64,000 nt of DNA, taken from NCBI GenBank assembly GCA_963831005.1, contig CAWHOW010000042.1, positions 1 to 64,000 of the forward strand, given 5' to 3'. This stretch comes from CAWHOW01 sp963831005 (lineage in GTDB: Bacteria > Bacteroidota > Bacteroidia > Bacteroidales > CG2-30-32-10). Both the position numbers and the translations under genes were made by a program. The notes under the pieces were generated by a model. The model was not told the origin of the DNA. It was given only the letters and a program-made list of their open reading frames with translations, and did not search any database. Shown here piece after piece: positions 26,685-36,610 of the stretch (the stretch's first letter is position 1; every line of letters begins with the position of its first letter).

Positions 26685-27113
26685 TTAGAACCACGTATTC
26701 TTTTTATACTGCCTGTATTCATCTCCAAATTTCTCTTCAAGCACTTTATCCTCTTTAATGCTTCTAATTTTTTGCATGAATATAATTAAAACCCAAGGAA
26801 TAAGCAAATAGAAATTCTGTAAAAAGATAAAAAATCCAAGCAGAAATATTTGTGCGAATAAATATATCGGATGCCTTATCTTCTTATAGAGGCCTTCTGT
26901 TACAAGTTTTGTTGCCACGGCTTTTACATTGAACGAGTTTCCCAACTGAATACGTGCTAAGGAAAACAATACCAGCGAAGGCACCATTAATAGCAAGCCA
27001 GTTAAAGTAAAAACATTCAACTGAAGACCTGAATAAAAATAAGTAGTTGTTACTAATGCAAAGGAAGCAATAACAAAAATCAATGTCAGATAATTGAAAA
27101 CCTTGTTCTTCAT
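26685..27113 (-). CDS. ICMT/PEMT-type membrane methyltransferase
   Basis: 142 residues with four hydrophobic segments and the conserved C-terminal block TEGLYKKIRHPIYLFAQIFL followed by EEKFGDEYRQYKKNTWF. This RHPxY...E..ygdeY..Y pattern defines the isoprenylcysteine carboxyl methyltransferase/phospholipid methyltransferase fold, where it forms the SAM site at the membrane. Substrate unknown; bacterial members methylate lipids or small hydrophobic acids. First gene of the operon with pirin. Confidence 0.85.
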   Translation of the reverse strand: MKNKVFNYLTLIFVIASFALVTTTYFYSGLQLNVFTLTGLLLMVPSLVLFSLARIQLGNSFNVKAVATKLVTEGLYKKIRHPIYLFAQIFLLGFFIFLQNFYLLIPWVLIIFMQKIRSIKEDKVLEEKFGDEYRQYKKNTWF

Positions 27114-27297
27114 AGTATTTTATTTGTTGCTAAAGTAGGATATTATATTCAAAAAATAACTGATGAGGTACTTTTATTTTAAGCTATTAATGTAGCATTA
27201 TTGGATTCTGATTTATTTATTTGGTGACAGACAACGATTGGATTAAAGTAATACCCTTTCATTTGCAGTTATTTATTTTAATTAATAGCATAAAATA

Positions 27298-27329
27298 TTT
27301 GATTATAGTCATTTATTTACGTATATTTG
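27298..27329 (+). promoter_or_regulatory. Bacteroidota promoter for the papain-like protease
   Basis: TTTG at 27298-27301, 20 nt, then TATATTTG at 27322-27329. Gives a leader of about 48 nt before ATG 27384. Confidence 0.7.
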
Positions 27330-27383
27330 AAACTTTATTACACAAACCTCAATAAAATAATTAAAATTTAAGCCCTAAACCTT

Positions 27384-29765
27384 ATGAAAAATCACTTACA
27401 ACTTTTTATGAAAAGCTTTGCCGTGCTGTTTACCTGCAGTATTTACGGGCAAAATTTTGTTGATGTTACAAGGATCAACGACGGGCAAACTATCAATCTT
27501 TCCAGCGACCAGGTATTAGAAGTAAAACTGCCCAGAACGCCATCAAATGGATATACATGGTGTGAACAAAAAATAAATGCAGACCAAGCTGTAAAGAAAT
27601 CTGTTTCTCAAATTGGCGAAGGTATTTTTGTTCCTGATGCTTTGCTCGGAACAACAAATGGAAGAGTGATGCCAGGGCGTCAGGGCACACAAGTTATTAG
27701 ATATGTTGGCGCTTCTTCGGGAACAACTCTGCTTACACTTGAGTTAAGGCGTCCATGGCTAAAGAATGGTGAGATTATTGACAGTTATACCATCACTGTT
27801 GTTTCTGCAGGTAAATACACAGGAACCTATACTCCTCCTTTGAAAAAGACACCTACCGATCATTTAACATCCACACCTGTCGGGCTTCCTACAAGCTGGG
27901 ACTGGCGCACACAATGCACACCAATCGCAAATCAAATGCAGTGCGGCGACTGCTGGGCTTTTGCTTCCTGCGGTTCATTCGAATGCAATATTAGTATTAT
28001 AGATGGCAATACCAGGGATATTGCTGAGGAATTTGTTACTGATTGTTTTACAGATAATAGCTGTAGCGGATGCGGAGGAGGATATTGTGCACACCAGGCA
28101 TGGATGTCAACCTATACCGGCGCTAATTCTTCCGGCGGTGGAGCTGTTTATGAAACTGACGATCCATGGACAACCGGCGAAGGCAATGGAACCACAGGAA
28201 CTTGCGCTTCTCCTTACCCTCACCATGAAACTATTGATAGTTATGCAGATATTGCTAATGAAGATGTAAACGGTATACCTCCTGATTCACTCATTAAATC
28301 TGCAATTTTTTATTACGGTCCGGTATGGATATGCGCCGATGCTTCCAATTTCAGCAGCTATTCCGGCGGAATTTGGACTGAAACTTCACCTTCCGGTTAT
28401 ATTGACCATGCTATTGATCTGGTTGGCTGGTGCGACAGCGCTTCTGTTCCCGGCGGCGGATACTGGATATTACGAAATTCGTGGGATGTTACATGGGGCA
28501 TGAACGGATACATGTATATATCATACGGCAGCGACCTTGTTGGCACTTATGCCGATTACATGGTTTATAAAGGCGGTACACCGCATAACATACCTCCTAT
28601 TACCAATTTTGGTGCTGCGGTAACCAATAGCTGTACAGGTGTGATACAATTTTATGATTCTTCAGCCAATATTCCCACTGCATGGCATTGGGATTTTGGA
28701 GACGGTGATACGTCAAACGTAAAGAATCCCCTGCATACTTATGCTTCCAACGGAAATTATACTGTAACTCTTAAAACATCTAACAGTTTTGGAAACAATA
28801 GTAAAACAAGAACCAGCTATATTTCTATAAGCCTTCTTACTGCTCCAACCGGAACAGGCGCCTCATGCACAGGCCCATGCAGCGATGCATTAAGCGCATC
28901 GGGCAGCGGCAGCCTTGTATGGTACGATGCTGCTACAGGCGGAAGTCAGGTTGGCACAGGTGCTACTTTCAACACACCGATCCTGACAACCACCACAACG
29001 TATTACGTACAAGACAGTGTTCCCGGTTCATTTTTGAATTGCGCAAAGCCTGCTATGGGAAGCGGTGGAAGCAGCGGTGGCTATGCATCGGCCGGGCAGC
29101 ACTACCTGACATTTGATTGTTCATCAGCAGTTAAACTTATTTCTGTAGTGATGTATGGCAATGCCTCTGTTTCTGGCAGCCGGACCATTTCGCTGGAAAC
29201 AGGTACCGGCAGTACTTTACAGAGCACATCCATTAATATACTTCCGGGGCAAAACACCTATAATCTTAACTTCAATGTACCTGTTGGCACAGGCCTGTTA
29301 CTTGTTTGCAGCGACGGAACAGATATATACAGGGACAGTGTAGGCACTTCGTTTCCATACACAACCCCCGGATATATCTCGGTTACCGGAAGTGATGTTG
29401 CCGATCATTACTATTATTTCTATAACTGGCAGATCGAAGTATCAACTCCTTGCCTCAGTCCGAGGGTACCTGTAACAGCAACAATTTTACCTACCGGCAT
29501 TAAAGAAAATACCATAACAGCTTTTGGCATTTTCCCCAATCCGAATACAGGCAGGTTTGAAATTACCTTTAGCAACCAGAATAATAAGGAAGCTACAGTA
29601 ACTATGATGAACCTGCTTGGAGAAACGGTGATGCAGGAAAGAGTTACTTTGACAAGCGCTCCTTTGCAGATCGATGCTTCTGCCTTTGAAGAAGGCTTAT
29701 ATTATATTAAGGTGCAAACCGATAAAGCAACTTACGCCAGAAAGCTTATCATCAGTAAGAAATAA
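27384..29765 (+). CDS. Secreted papain-family (C1A) protease with N-terminal chagasin-like inhibitor domain, PKD domain and T9SS tail
   Basis: 793 residues. Signal peptide ~1-25. Residues ~25-135 resemble chagasin/I42 inhibitors: VKLPRTPSNGYTWCE (L-x-P-TxGYxW-like loop) and SGTTLLTLELRRPWLKNGE (RPW loop). Residues ~170-405 are a papain-type catalytic domain with Gln and Cys in CTPIANQMQCGDCWAFASCG, His in YIDHAIDLVGW and Asn in GGYWILRNSWD. Residues ~410-490 are a PKD domain (WHWDFGDGDTSNVKNPLHTY), then an Ig-like segment, a beta-sandwich and a type-A T9SS sorting domain from ~715 (GIFPNPNTGRFEITF ... GLYYIKVQTDKATYARKLII). Predicted extracellular protease, possibly autoinhibited by the chagasin-like domain until processed. 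Own promoter and terminator. Confidence 0.92.
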   Translation: MKNHLQLFMKSFAVLFTCSIYGQNFVDVTRINDGQTINLSSDQVLEVKLPRTPSNGYTWCEQKINADQAVKKSVSQIGEGIFVPDALLGTTNGRVMPGRQGTQVIRYVGASSGTTLLTLELRRPWLKNGEIIDSYTITVVSAGKYTGTYTPPLKKTPTDHLTSTPVGLPTSWDWRTQCTPIANQMQCGDCWAFASCGSFECNISIIDGNTRDIAEEFVTDCFTDNSCSGCGGGYCAHQAWMSTYTGANSSGGGAVYETDDPWTTGEGNGTTGTCASPYPHHETIDSYADIANEDVNGIPPDSLIKSAIFYYGPVWICADASNFSSYSGGIWTETSPSGYIDHAIDLVGWCDSASVPGGGYWILRNSWDVTWGMNGYMYISYGSDLVGTYADYMVYKGGTPHNIPPITNFGAAVTNSCTGVIQFYDSSANIPTAWHWDFGDGDTSNVKNPLHTYASNGNYTVTLKTSNSFGNNSKTRTSYISISLLTAPTGTGASCTGPCSDALSASGSGSLVWYDAATGGSQVGTGATFNTPILTTTTTYYVQDSVPGSFLNCAKPAMGSGGSSGGYASAGQHYLTFDCSSAVKLISVVMYGNASVSGSRTISLETGTGSTLQSTSINILPGQNTYNLNFNVPVGTGLLLVCSDGTDIYRDSVGTSFPYTTPGYISVTGSDVADHYYYFYNWQIEVSTPCLSPRVPVTATILPTGIKENTITAFGIFPNPNTGRFEITFSNQNNKEATVTMMNLLGETVMQERVTLTSAPLQIDASAFEEGLYYIKVQTDKATYARKLIISKK

Positions 29766-29808
29766 TATCATCTTATCATTTATGGTGAAGTAGTTCACCT
29801 GAACAAAG

Positions 29809-29844
29809 AAATCCCCGGTGCTAATAAGCCGGGGATTTTTATTT
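29809..29844 (+). terminator. Rho-independent terminator after the protease gene
   Basis: AAATCCCCGG (29809-29818) and CCGGGGATTT (29829-29838), a perfect 10-bp stem with a 10-nt loop, followed by TTATTT. Confidence 0.85.
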
Positions 29845-30033
29845 GCAAAAGGTTTTTTAAAAGAAATTTGCACTCCTACCTTGCAGCAGGCAGGTTCAAC
29901 TGTTGGAATGTTTGGTAATTTTTAATTTACTGATAAAAGTTTAACCACAAAGGGCACAAAGGAGGCGCAAAGGCTCGCAAAGAAATAGGATACTGCCTTC
30001 TGCCTCCCGCTTGCTTTTGACTATTTTCTTTAA

Positions 30034-30429
30034 TTACAATTTTACTTTCCTCGCTATACCATAAATAATACAATACCCATCCCCAACTGCTGAATCGGAA
30101 TTGGCAACAATGGTTACTTTTTTGTTTTCAACTATAGCTGTATCAGAACTGCCTGTTGAAAGAAACTTGCTGAACGAATCAGCATACGAGTTAAGTATTA
30201 CGCCCGATACCATTTGTTCTATTGCAGCAGTGTCAGTTATAAGGAAAAGATTGGTACTTGTAAATGGTGTACTTCCTGCAAAATACCTTAGTTCAGCCAT
30301 TGCTATACTCCATGCATAACCTTTACCGGGGGCAGGGAGTTGGGGAATGTCCACCGAAATGCAGTTGGCGGTTTTTAGCTGTGCTGTAGTAAGCGTTAGT
30401 TTAAATATGGTGAAGGAGGTTGTTGACAT
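30034..30429 (-). CDS. Small orphan protein
   Basis: 131 residues without signal peptide, Thr/Ser/Ala-rich (FTIFKLTLTTAQLKTANCIS, YAWSIAMAELRYFAGSTPFT, VTIANSDS-like ending). Composition suggests a small beta-rich or structural protein; no family recognised. It lies downstream of the array-linked gene 30984-31671 on the same strand, but an R4 element and ~550 bp separate them. The spacer 29845-30033 contains a CACAAAGG-type short repeat and no gene. Confidence 0.5.
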   Translation of the reverse strand: MSTTSFTIFKLTLTTAQLKTANCISVDIPQLPAPGKGYAWSIAMAELRYFAGSTPFTSTNLFLITDTAAIEQMVSGVILNSYADSFSKFLSTGSSDTAIVENKKVTIVANSDSAVGDGYCIIYGIARKVKL

Positions 30430-30487
30430 AGTTGTAGATTTATGATTTTTAATAATAGTTATAATTCTTCTGACTCACCCCCAACCT

Positions 30488-30753
30488 CCCGATTAATAGC
30501 ATGAGCGTCAAGCTAAGGATTAATTATTTGGGCTGAAGCCCTTGTCTGCATTGTGTTTCATGCCCACAACCTAAAGGTCGTGGCAATTAATTTATTACCA
30601 ATAATTGCTCATTTGCCACGTCCTTTAGGACGTGGAATAAGAACCCTGATATTAAAGGACTTTAGTCCAAATCAAAAACTCCAGGACAATGAATTATAAA
30701 GCGATTCAAACAAAATATATATTATTAGCTTTACGCGTATGCGATTTATCGGG
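30488..30753 (+). mobile_element. MITE-like element R4, copy 1 (~266 bp)
   Basis: Inverted ends: CCCGATTAATAGCATGAGCG TCAAGCTAA at the left, and TTAGCTTTACGCGTATGCGA TTTATCGGG at the right. Nearly identical to 38651-38917. The interior has palindromes GGGCTGAAGCCC, CCACGTCCTTTAGGACGTGG and GGACTTTAGTCC. Non-coding. The rest of 30430-30983 holds no gene. Confidence 0.8.
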
Positions 30754-30983
30754 ACAGGCTCTCTCTGCAAGCAAAGAGGGGAGCCAATAAGTCCCTTCTC
30801 TATTTATAGAGAAGGGACTTAGGGATGAGTCAAAAAAACAAAATTCATTTTACAGAGTAAATTTTTTCTTGAATAAGAGTTTTTACAACAACGGCGTTGT
30901 AAACGGGCCGCTCCAGGGACCATCTAAGGTTGGGTGCTTACTTTTTGCCCAACGGAAAAAAATCACTATTATTTTAGCAGGAA

Positions 30984-31671
30984 TTAATGCGCCTGCTCCA
31001 GGGCAGTTAAATTAGTTGTTGAAGTAACTGTAGCCAAAATAAAGTTCGACTTTGAAGAATATCCTAATGTCAACCTTGTATCTGTAGCAAGGGCAGGCAA
31101 ATTTGCCGAACCCAGGTAAAATACGCCAAATGAATACTCCAATAAATCGAAACCTTTAAGCTTGTGCGGACGTCCGCTTTGTGCTTTTTCTGCATAAGCT
31201 TTAATATGAACCATACCGTTCAATTCAGGTAACAGTTTAGGATAAACACCTTCAAGGGTGATTATGGTTTTATCAAATTCTTTAGTTTTGGCTGTTGGAT
31301 GCGGACCTGTTGGCGTTATTACAAGCTTTTCAGGTAAGCCAAATGCAACACAGTCGTCGGCATTAAGGCTTACTGTGGCTATTACAAGCTCTATCAGCTT
31401 ATTTGCTTGCGCGTAAGCCACAGTATTTGAAATTATAGCCAGCAATTTTGTCCTTACCACCGGCATATATCCGCCTTTTTTATTAGTGTACTGCGTATGT
31501 AGCGGTGTCCAGAGTGACAAAAAATTTTTGCCAGGCAGATAAATTTGCAGCAGTCCAGTTGAAACGAACAGCGTTTGTAGGCACACCAAGAATAAGGTAG
31601 GCACAAGTCCTTGCCAGGTACAAATCGAACAATTTAATGCTACGGGGGATGTAGTTTTTTCCGTTTGACAT
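30984..31671 (-). CDS. Array-linked orphan protein with one frameshift
   Basis: Starts at ATG 31671 (MSNGKNYIPRSIKLFDLYLA) and continues in a second frame to 30984. A T6 run near 31528-31533 should be T5; with that repair WQKFLSLWTPLHTQY reads through and the protein is about 228 residues. The N-terminal YIPRxxxxF...NLSAWQKF pattern and the middle CVAFGLPEKLVITPTGPHPT recall a widespread uncharacterised Bacteroidota family with a helical N-terminus and a C-terminal beta-sandwich; that recognition is from memory. Array C starts 48 bp upstream of the ATG. The break may be a homopolymer sequencing error. Function unknown. Confidence 0.6.
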
Positions 31672-31718
31672 AATCGTATTTTTTTTAAAGGTTAATAATA
31701 ATGTATGTTTTAAATTTT

Positions 31719-32145
31719 GAAATTTTTGCTTTTCGAGCCGAAATTTTTACATTCTGAGTCGAAACTTTTACATTTCGAGCCGGAATTTTTGCTTTTCGAG
31801 TTGAAACTTATACTTTTCGTTCCGAAATATTCACATTATAATGCTGAATTTATGCTTTACATACCGAAACTTATGTTTTTTGCCCGAATACACTTACTTT
31901 ACATACCGAAATTTTTGCTTTTTACACTATTACCGTAATATTCTAATTTGGAATTTTTGCTTTTCCTTTTGAAAGTTTTACTTTACCTGCTGAAACTTTT
32001 ACTTTACCACTCGTAATCTATATCTTTCGCTTTGGAATTTAAAAATTCCGCTTTGTTAGCTGTTGGTTCCGTTTCATTACCTTTTCCTTTTCTTCTGAAA
32101 CTTTTGCTTTTCGCCCTGTAACATATAAATTCCGTTCCGAAAACG
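31719..32145 (+). repeat. 21-bp tandem array C (~20 units)
   Basis: Units such as GAAATTTTTGCTTTTCGAGCC, GAAATTTTTACATTCTGAGTC and GAAACTTTTACTTTACCACTC, mostly 21 bp with a few of 20-22. GAAA-CTTTT-ACTTT columns are best conserved; the right third decays. No spacers. It fills the gap between the orphan gene start (31671) and the end of the LytTR gene (32210). Confidence 0.85.
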
Positions 32146-32209
32146 ATACAAAGGTAAATGAAGTATACTCCTTTAGTTTGCTTTTTTCGAGGTCGGGACA
32201 TGGCTGCCC

Positions 32210-32575
32210 TCAAACCAGCGTTATTAAAGGAAAGTGCAAAATCAGTTTTAAAAAATCATTTCTAAGCCGTTTTGAAACGGGAATTTTAATATTATTTTCA
32301 AGTGTGGCAAGCAATCCCCTGTTGGCTTTTTTGTAACTTACCACATACTGCATGTTGATGATAAACGAGTAGTGCGGACTGAAAAATATATCCATATCGA
32401 GCATGCTTTTAAGTTTCTTAAGGCTTATCACTATAGTATATTTTGTCCCGTCTTTTAGGAAAATATCCACTTCCTTATCGTCCGATTCGCAAAACAATAT
32501 GTTGTCGGAAGGGTTTTCAATAACTATTTTTTCCAGCCCTGGCAATTCAAGTACTAAGTAACTTTTCTTTTTCAT
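32210..32575 (-). CDS. Stand-alone LytTR-type DNA-binding protein
   Basis: 121 residues with no receiver domain. The C-terminal ~95 residues match LytTR: DNILFCESDDKEVDIFLKDG, LKKLKSMLD, the FFSPHYSFIINMQYVVSYKK segment (equivalent to 'F.RiHrSylVNl.yV') and IPVSKRLRNDFLKLI. LytTR proteins bind paired ~9-bp direct repeats about one helical turn or two apart. The preceding ~30 residues are too short for a sensor. The gene reads toward array C and the orphan gene at 30984-31671 on the same strand, making it a candidate regulator of that locus. Confidence 0.82.
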   Translation of the reverse strand: MKKKSYLVLELPGLEKIVIENPSDNILFCESDDKEVDIFLKDGTKYTIVISLKKLKSMLDMDIFFSPHYSFIINMQYVVSYKKANRGLLATLENNIKIPVSKRLRNDFLKLILHFPLITLV

Positions 32576-32989
32576 GCTTCATAATTTTATTTAACCTGAA
32601 TTGGTTAATTATTTATGAAAGACTGCATTAAAAATTAACAAAACGTGTATTTAAAAATAATATCCCTGTTATCCATCTGCTTAGACTAATTAAAAAAAAA
32701 AACGATTAAATTAAGTGTGATTACTAATTGACACCCGATTATTTAAGCAGTAAATTAGCATCCTGGCTTTTTAAATTATCTGTTAATAATAATATAACCA
32801 TTGAATAACTGAATGCAGAATTAAGATTTATGATTTTAGATTTAAGAATTACGATTTGAAAGAATGCATTGTTAAATTTCTTTGTGAACCTTGCGCAACC
32901 TTTGCGGACTTTGCGGTTAAACTTTATTCGGGAATTAATAACAAATAACTTAATCACTCAATAACAAATAAACCATTAAACTATCAACT
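32576..32989. other. Intergenic, no gene
   Basis: AT-rich; at 32865-32930 there is a short-word repeat (TTTCTTTGTGAACCTTGCG, ACCTTTGCGGACTTTGCGG) that also occurs, degenerate, at 13765-13860 and 29940-29985. Nothing else supported. Confidence 0.4.
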
Positions 32990-35850
32990 ATGAAAAACTC
33001 TTTACTTCTTTATCTAAAAAGTATTATCTTAGCTTTTGCTATGATAATATTGGCAAATGTGGCAGTAGCGCAAACAACATTGTATAGCACAGATTTCGGA
33101 ACAAGCAATGCTTTCCCCACCGGATGGACGGCTTCGGGAAGCACTACCTTATGGACTGATAATTCTACCAGCGCTTCATCGGGCTATACAGGCGCATCGG
33201 GCGGCGATAATGCCGATAACGGCACAAGCGGAACGGCGATACTGATATTTAATAACGGCTTATCAACAGCCGTTTATAGTGGTATTGTTGTTACCTGGGG
33301 AGGCAGGATGACCTCAACAGGGGCATCGCCCACCTTCCAGTGGAGTCTCGACGGCACGTACATGGAACACAGTTTCTTTTACTGATGTAACCAACAACTC
33401 CACATGGGGCCTGGTTACTGCTTATTTGCCTTCAGGCGCATCGGGAGTAAGCAACCTTGAATTCCGGTGGACTTCCAATTCGGGCGCGGGTACATACCGC
33501 ATGGACGACTTTACCGTAAAAGGAACATCAACCACTGGCGCACAGGGACCAACAGGCCCTACGGGGTCAACAGGCTCAACAGGGGCAACCGGACCTACCG
33601 GAACAGCAGGCAGCAATGGTATTAATGGAGTAACAGGACCTACCGGGTTGACGGGGGCGAATGGGGGAACGGGCGCAACAGGGGCACAAGGAATTCAGGG
33701 TGTAACAGGCCCAACAGGGCATACCGGAGCTACCGGTGCAACAGGAAATGACGGTACTAATGGAACAACAGGCGTTCAGGGAATTCAGGGAGTGACTGGC
33801 CCAACAGGTGTTGCAGGAGCTACAGGTATTGCGGCAACTATTAGTGTTGGAAATACAACAACAGGGGCTGCCGGTACTAATGCTTCCGTTTCAAACGGGG
33901 GAACATCGTCTGCGGCCATTTTTAATTTTACTATTCCACAGGGAGCAACAAGGAATTCAAGGAGTAACAGGACGTACAGGATTGACGGGGGCGAATGGGG
34001 GAACCTGTGTACAAGGAATAACTGGACCTACCGGATTGACAGGGGGAACGGGAGAAACGGGGATGCAGGGAGTACAGGGAGTAACAGTACGACAGGATTG
34101 ACCGGGGCGAATGGGGGAACCGGTGTACAAGGAATAACTGGACCTACCGGATTGACAGGGGGAACGGGAGAAACGGGGACGCAGGGAATACAGGGAGGTA
34201 ACCGGACCGACAGGATTGACGGGTGCAACAGGTTTAGATGGTTCAATGCAGGGAAGTAATTTCGTTAAGGCATTTACAAATGCTAATCTGGTTTATGAAA
34301 AAGAACTTATACTTCCCACTCATAATTATTACTATTCTTTATTGGTACATCATAACCTGAATAGCAATTTTGTATTTATGCAGGTTTACGACAGCACAAA
34401 TACAGATGTAACTATTGTAAATAATTTACAGGACTCTATTATTGATGCAAATAATATAAAGATAATAAACTTTGTAACAAATGATAGCGGTAATGTAATA
34501 CAAGGCACATGGCATTGTATTTTAGGAATAAATGGAGTGCAGGGACCAACAGGACCAATGCTGGTTCATTTAATGGTACTTCTGTGGATTCGTTACATGT
34601 AACAAGTAAATTAGAAATAGGAAATTCCATACATATCATTAAGGAACCGACCCTCAAGGTAATGGTAATAGTATATGGACAGATGATGGTAATTTATTAA
34701 TACAAAGTAATAATGTGTGCAGTAACTATAACACCATTTTAAATGCCAATATGAACAATGAAAGTCCCGGCTTTGTTGGCATTGGCACTTATGCGCCTCG
34801 GAAGACAATTACATCTACAGAATGCATAACGGATAATCAGCCAATAATAATTGTCAAATTACTCCTCCGCCTCCATATACTTTGGCAGGAATAAAGAGTA
34901 GAGAATGACCAATACAATACAAATGTTAATTCAATATGGGATATTATACCTGTTTCAATCAACGCACTAACACAAGTTTAAGCATTATAGGCACCACTAC
35001 TACTAACATGAGTAATACGGTAATGACACTTCTTGATAATGGTAATGTTGGAATTGGAACAACAACCCCCTTGACACCATTGCATGTTAATGGGGCAATA
35101 TTAATGAATGGTACAAATGCAAACTTAGATTCCGAGGGGTACGCTTATGGCGCGTCTGATAATATGACTGCTATGCTTGAAGGAACAGCCAATGGACTAA
35201 TAGGTTGGAATCGTTCTGGTGGTGGTGGAGAAATGGACTTTATTACAAATAGAGATGATGGAAGCATATGGTGGATTTCAATTTTATGATTATAATAACA
35301 GATACAGCAAATGCTTTAGTAACTATTACCGGAAGACGGTAATGTTGGTATTGGAATACCAAACCCGGCTTATGCGCTTGACGTTAATGGTGATATTAAT
35401 ATTAGCGCAAACAAACAATTTCTAATAGATGGAGTGCCGCTTGCTTCATCGCAGTGGCTAAATTCAACTACCCCAACTAATGCGGTATCCATTATAACCA
35501 GGGGTAATGTTGGCATTGGAACTGCGCAAATCCTGGTATGTGTTAGATGTTACCGGAACAATTAGAGCGTATGATGTAAAAGTATGTTTAAATCAAACTT
35601 GCGATTTTGTATTTGATAAAAATTACAACCTAATACCTATTGATTCGCTTAATGATTTTATAAAGCAAAATAACCATTTGCCGGGAATTGCATCTGCAAA
35701 GCAAATGGAAGCTGAAGGCGATATTTCATTGAGTAAAATGGATAGTCAATTCCTGCAAAAAATAGAAGAACTCAAAATCTTTATATAATTGATTTAAAAA
35801 AGGAAAATGAACAGTTAAAAAATCGTATGAATACAATAGAAAATAAATAA
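32990..35850 (+). pseudogene. Secreted collagen-like / tail-fibre-like surface protein, many frameshifts
   Basis: Signal peptide (MKNSLLLYLKSIILAFAMII ... AQ), a beta-sandwich region (FPTGWTASGSTTLWTD), a collagen-like tract from ~33530 to 34230 (GPTGPTGSTGSTGATGPTG; GANGGTGVQGITGPTGLTG), then repeats like GNVGIGTTTPLTPLHVNG and a C-terminal chaperone-like region (FVFDKNYNLIPIDSLNDFIK, HLPGIASAKQM) ending in a coiled coil (LYIIDLKKENEQLKNRM) at 35848. The sequence is broken by about ten one- or two-base indels (near 33365, 33950, 34090, 34195, 34555, 34640, 34900, 35285, 35520, 35775), while protein similarity continues across each. Either a recent pseudogene or an unpolished stretch. Confidence 0.75.
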
Positions 35851-35878
35851 TTCCGTTAATAAAGGAAAATTTATTTTA

Positions 35879-36598
35879 TTGACAAAAAAGCTATTAATAT
35901 CGACGGTATTATTTGCCTTATTATTCGTTAAGCCTTGTTTTTCGCAACAGCAGGCAAAAGACAGTATTGTCCGAACTAAAAAAATTCAATACGGTTTGTT
36001 TTTTTCATCAGAATTATTACCAAGGTTAAAAAGACTAGGTATGTTAGTTATCAGAAAAGTTCTGTAGGATATGGACCAGGCATAAGTTTAACGTATAATA
36101 TTAGTAAAAATTGCGCTATTAATTTTTATAATGAAATTTTAAATAGTCATCTTTATTTTGAAACAAAATTTACAGATACTCTTAACCAATATATTATTGA
36201 GAAGAATAGTGATGATTTGCTAATGTTGAGAAGCAACTTGAGCTTTAAATATAGTTTGCTTTCGAAAAATATTATATACTATCTGAAGTTTGGATTAGAA
36301 AATGTTTCAGTATCTCCCGTTAGAGATTCTTATAAGTATGTAAATATGAAAGATAGTGTTTTATATTCTAATGATTATGTATACCATTCGGCATTAAAAT
36401 GTTTATTCCCAATTATTAATGATGGTCATTATATTAATTTTATAGGAATAGCATTATATTTCCGGTGTTACTATTTTATCATTCAAAAAATTTCAATTAT
36501 ATTAGGAATTAGATATGCGGTATAATAATAAAATATTGATGTTTGGAGAATGGAATAAAAGGATTTCTTTCGGAATAAAAATAGGTATAGATTTTTAA
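35879..36598 (+). pseudogene. Outer-membrane beta-barrel-like gene, frameshifted
   Basis: Possible TTG start at 35879 giving a signal peptide (TKKLLISTVLFALLFVKPCF SQ). The frame closes at 36067 but protein-like sequence continues in another frame (SVGYGPGISLTYNISKNCAI, NLSFKYSLLSKNIIYYLKFG) and shifts again near 36520 to end RISFGIKIGIDF at 36598. Alternating beta-strands and terminal Phe point to a barrel of ~230 residues. It lies between two other frameshifted surface-protein genes. Confidence 0.55.
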
Positions 36599-36610
36599 AA
36601 AAATTAAGAT

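Noticed and set aside
31717..31938. 73-codon frame with heptapeptide-like FEPKFL repeats
   Set aside because: The periodicity comes from array C DNA; no signal, start context or continuation.
33422..34246. Minus-strand Pro/Val-rich frames at 33422-33616 and 34028-34246
   Set aside because: Antisense of the collagen-like GxT repeats.
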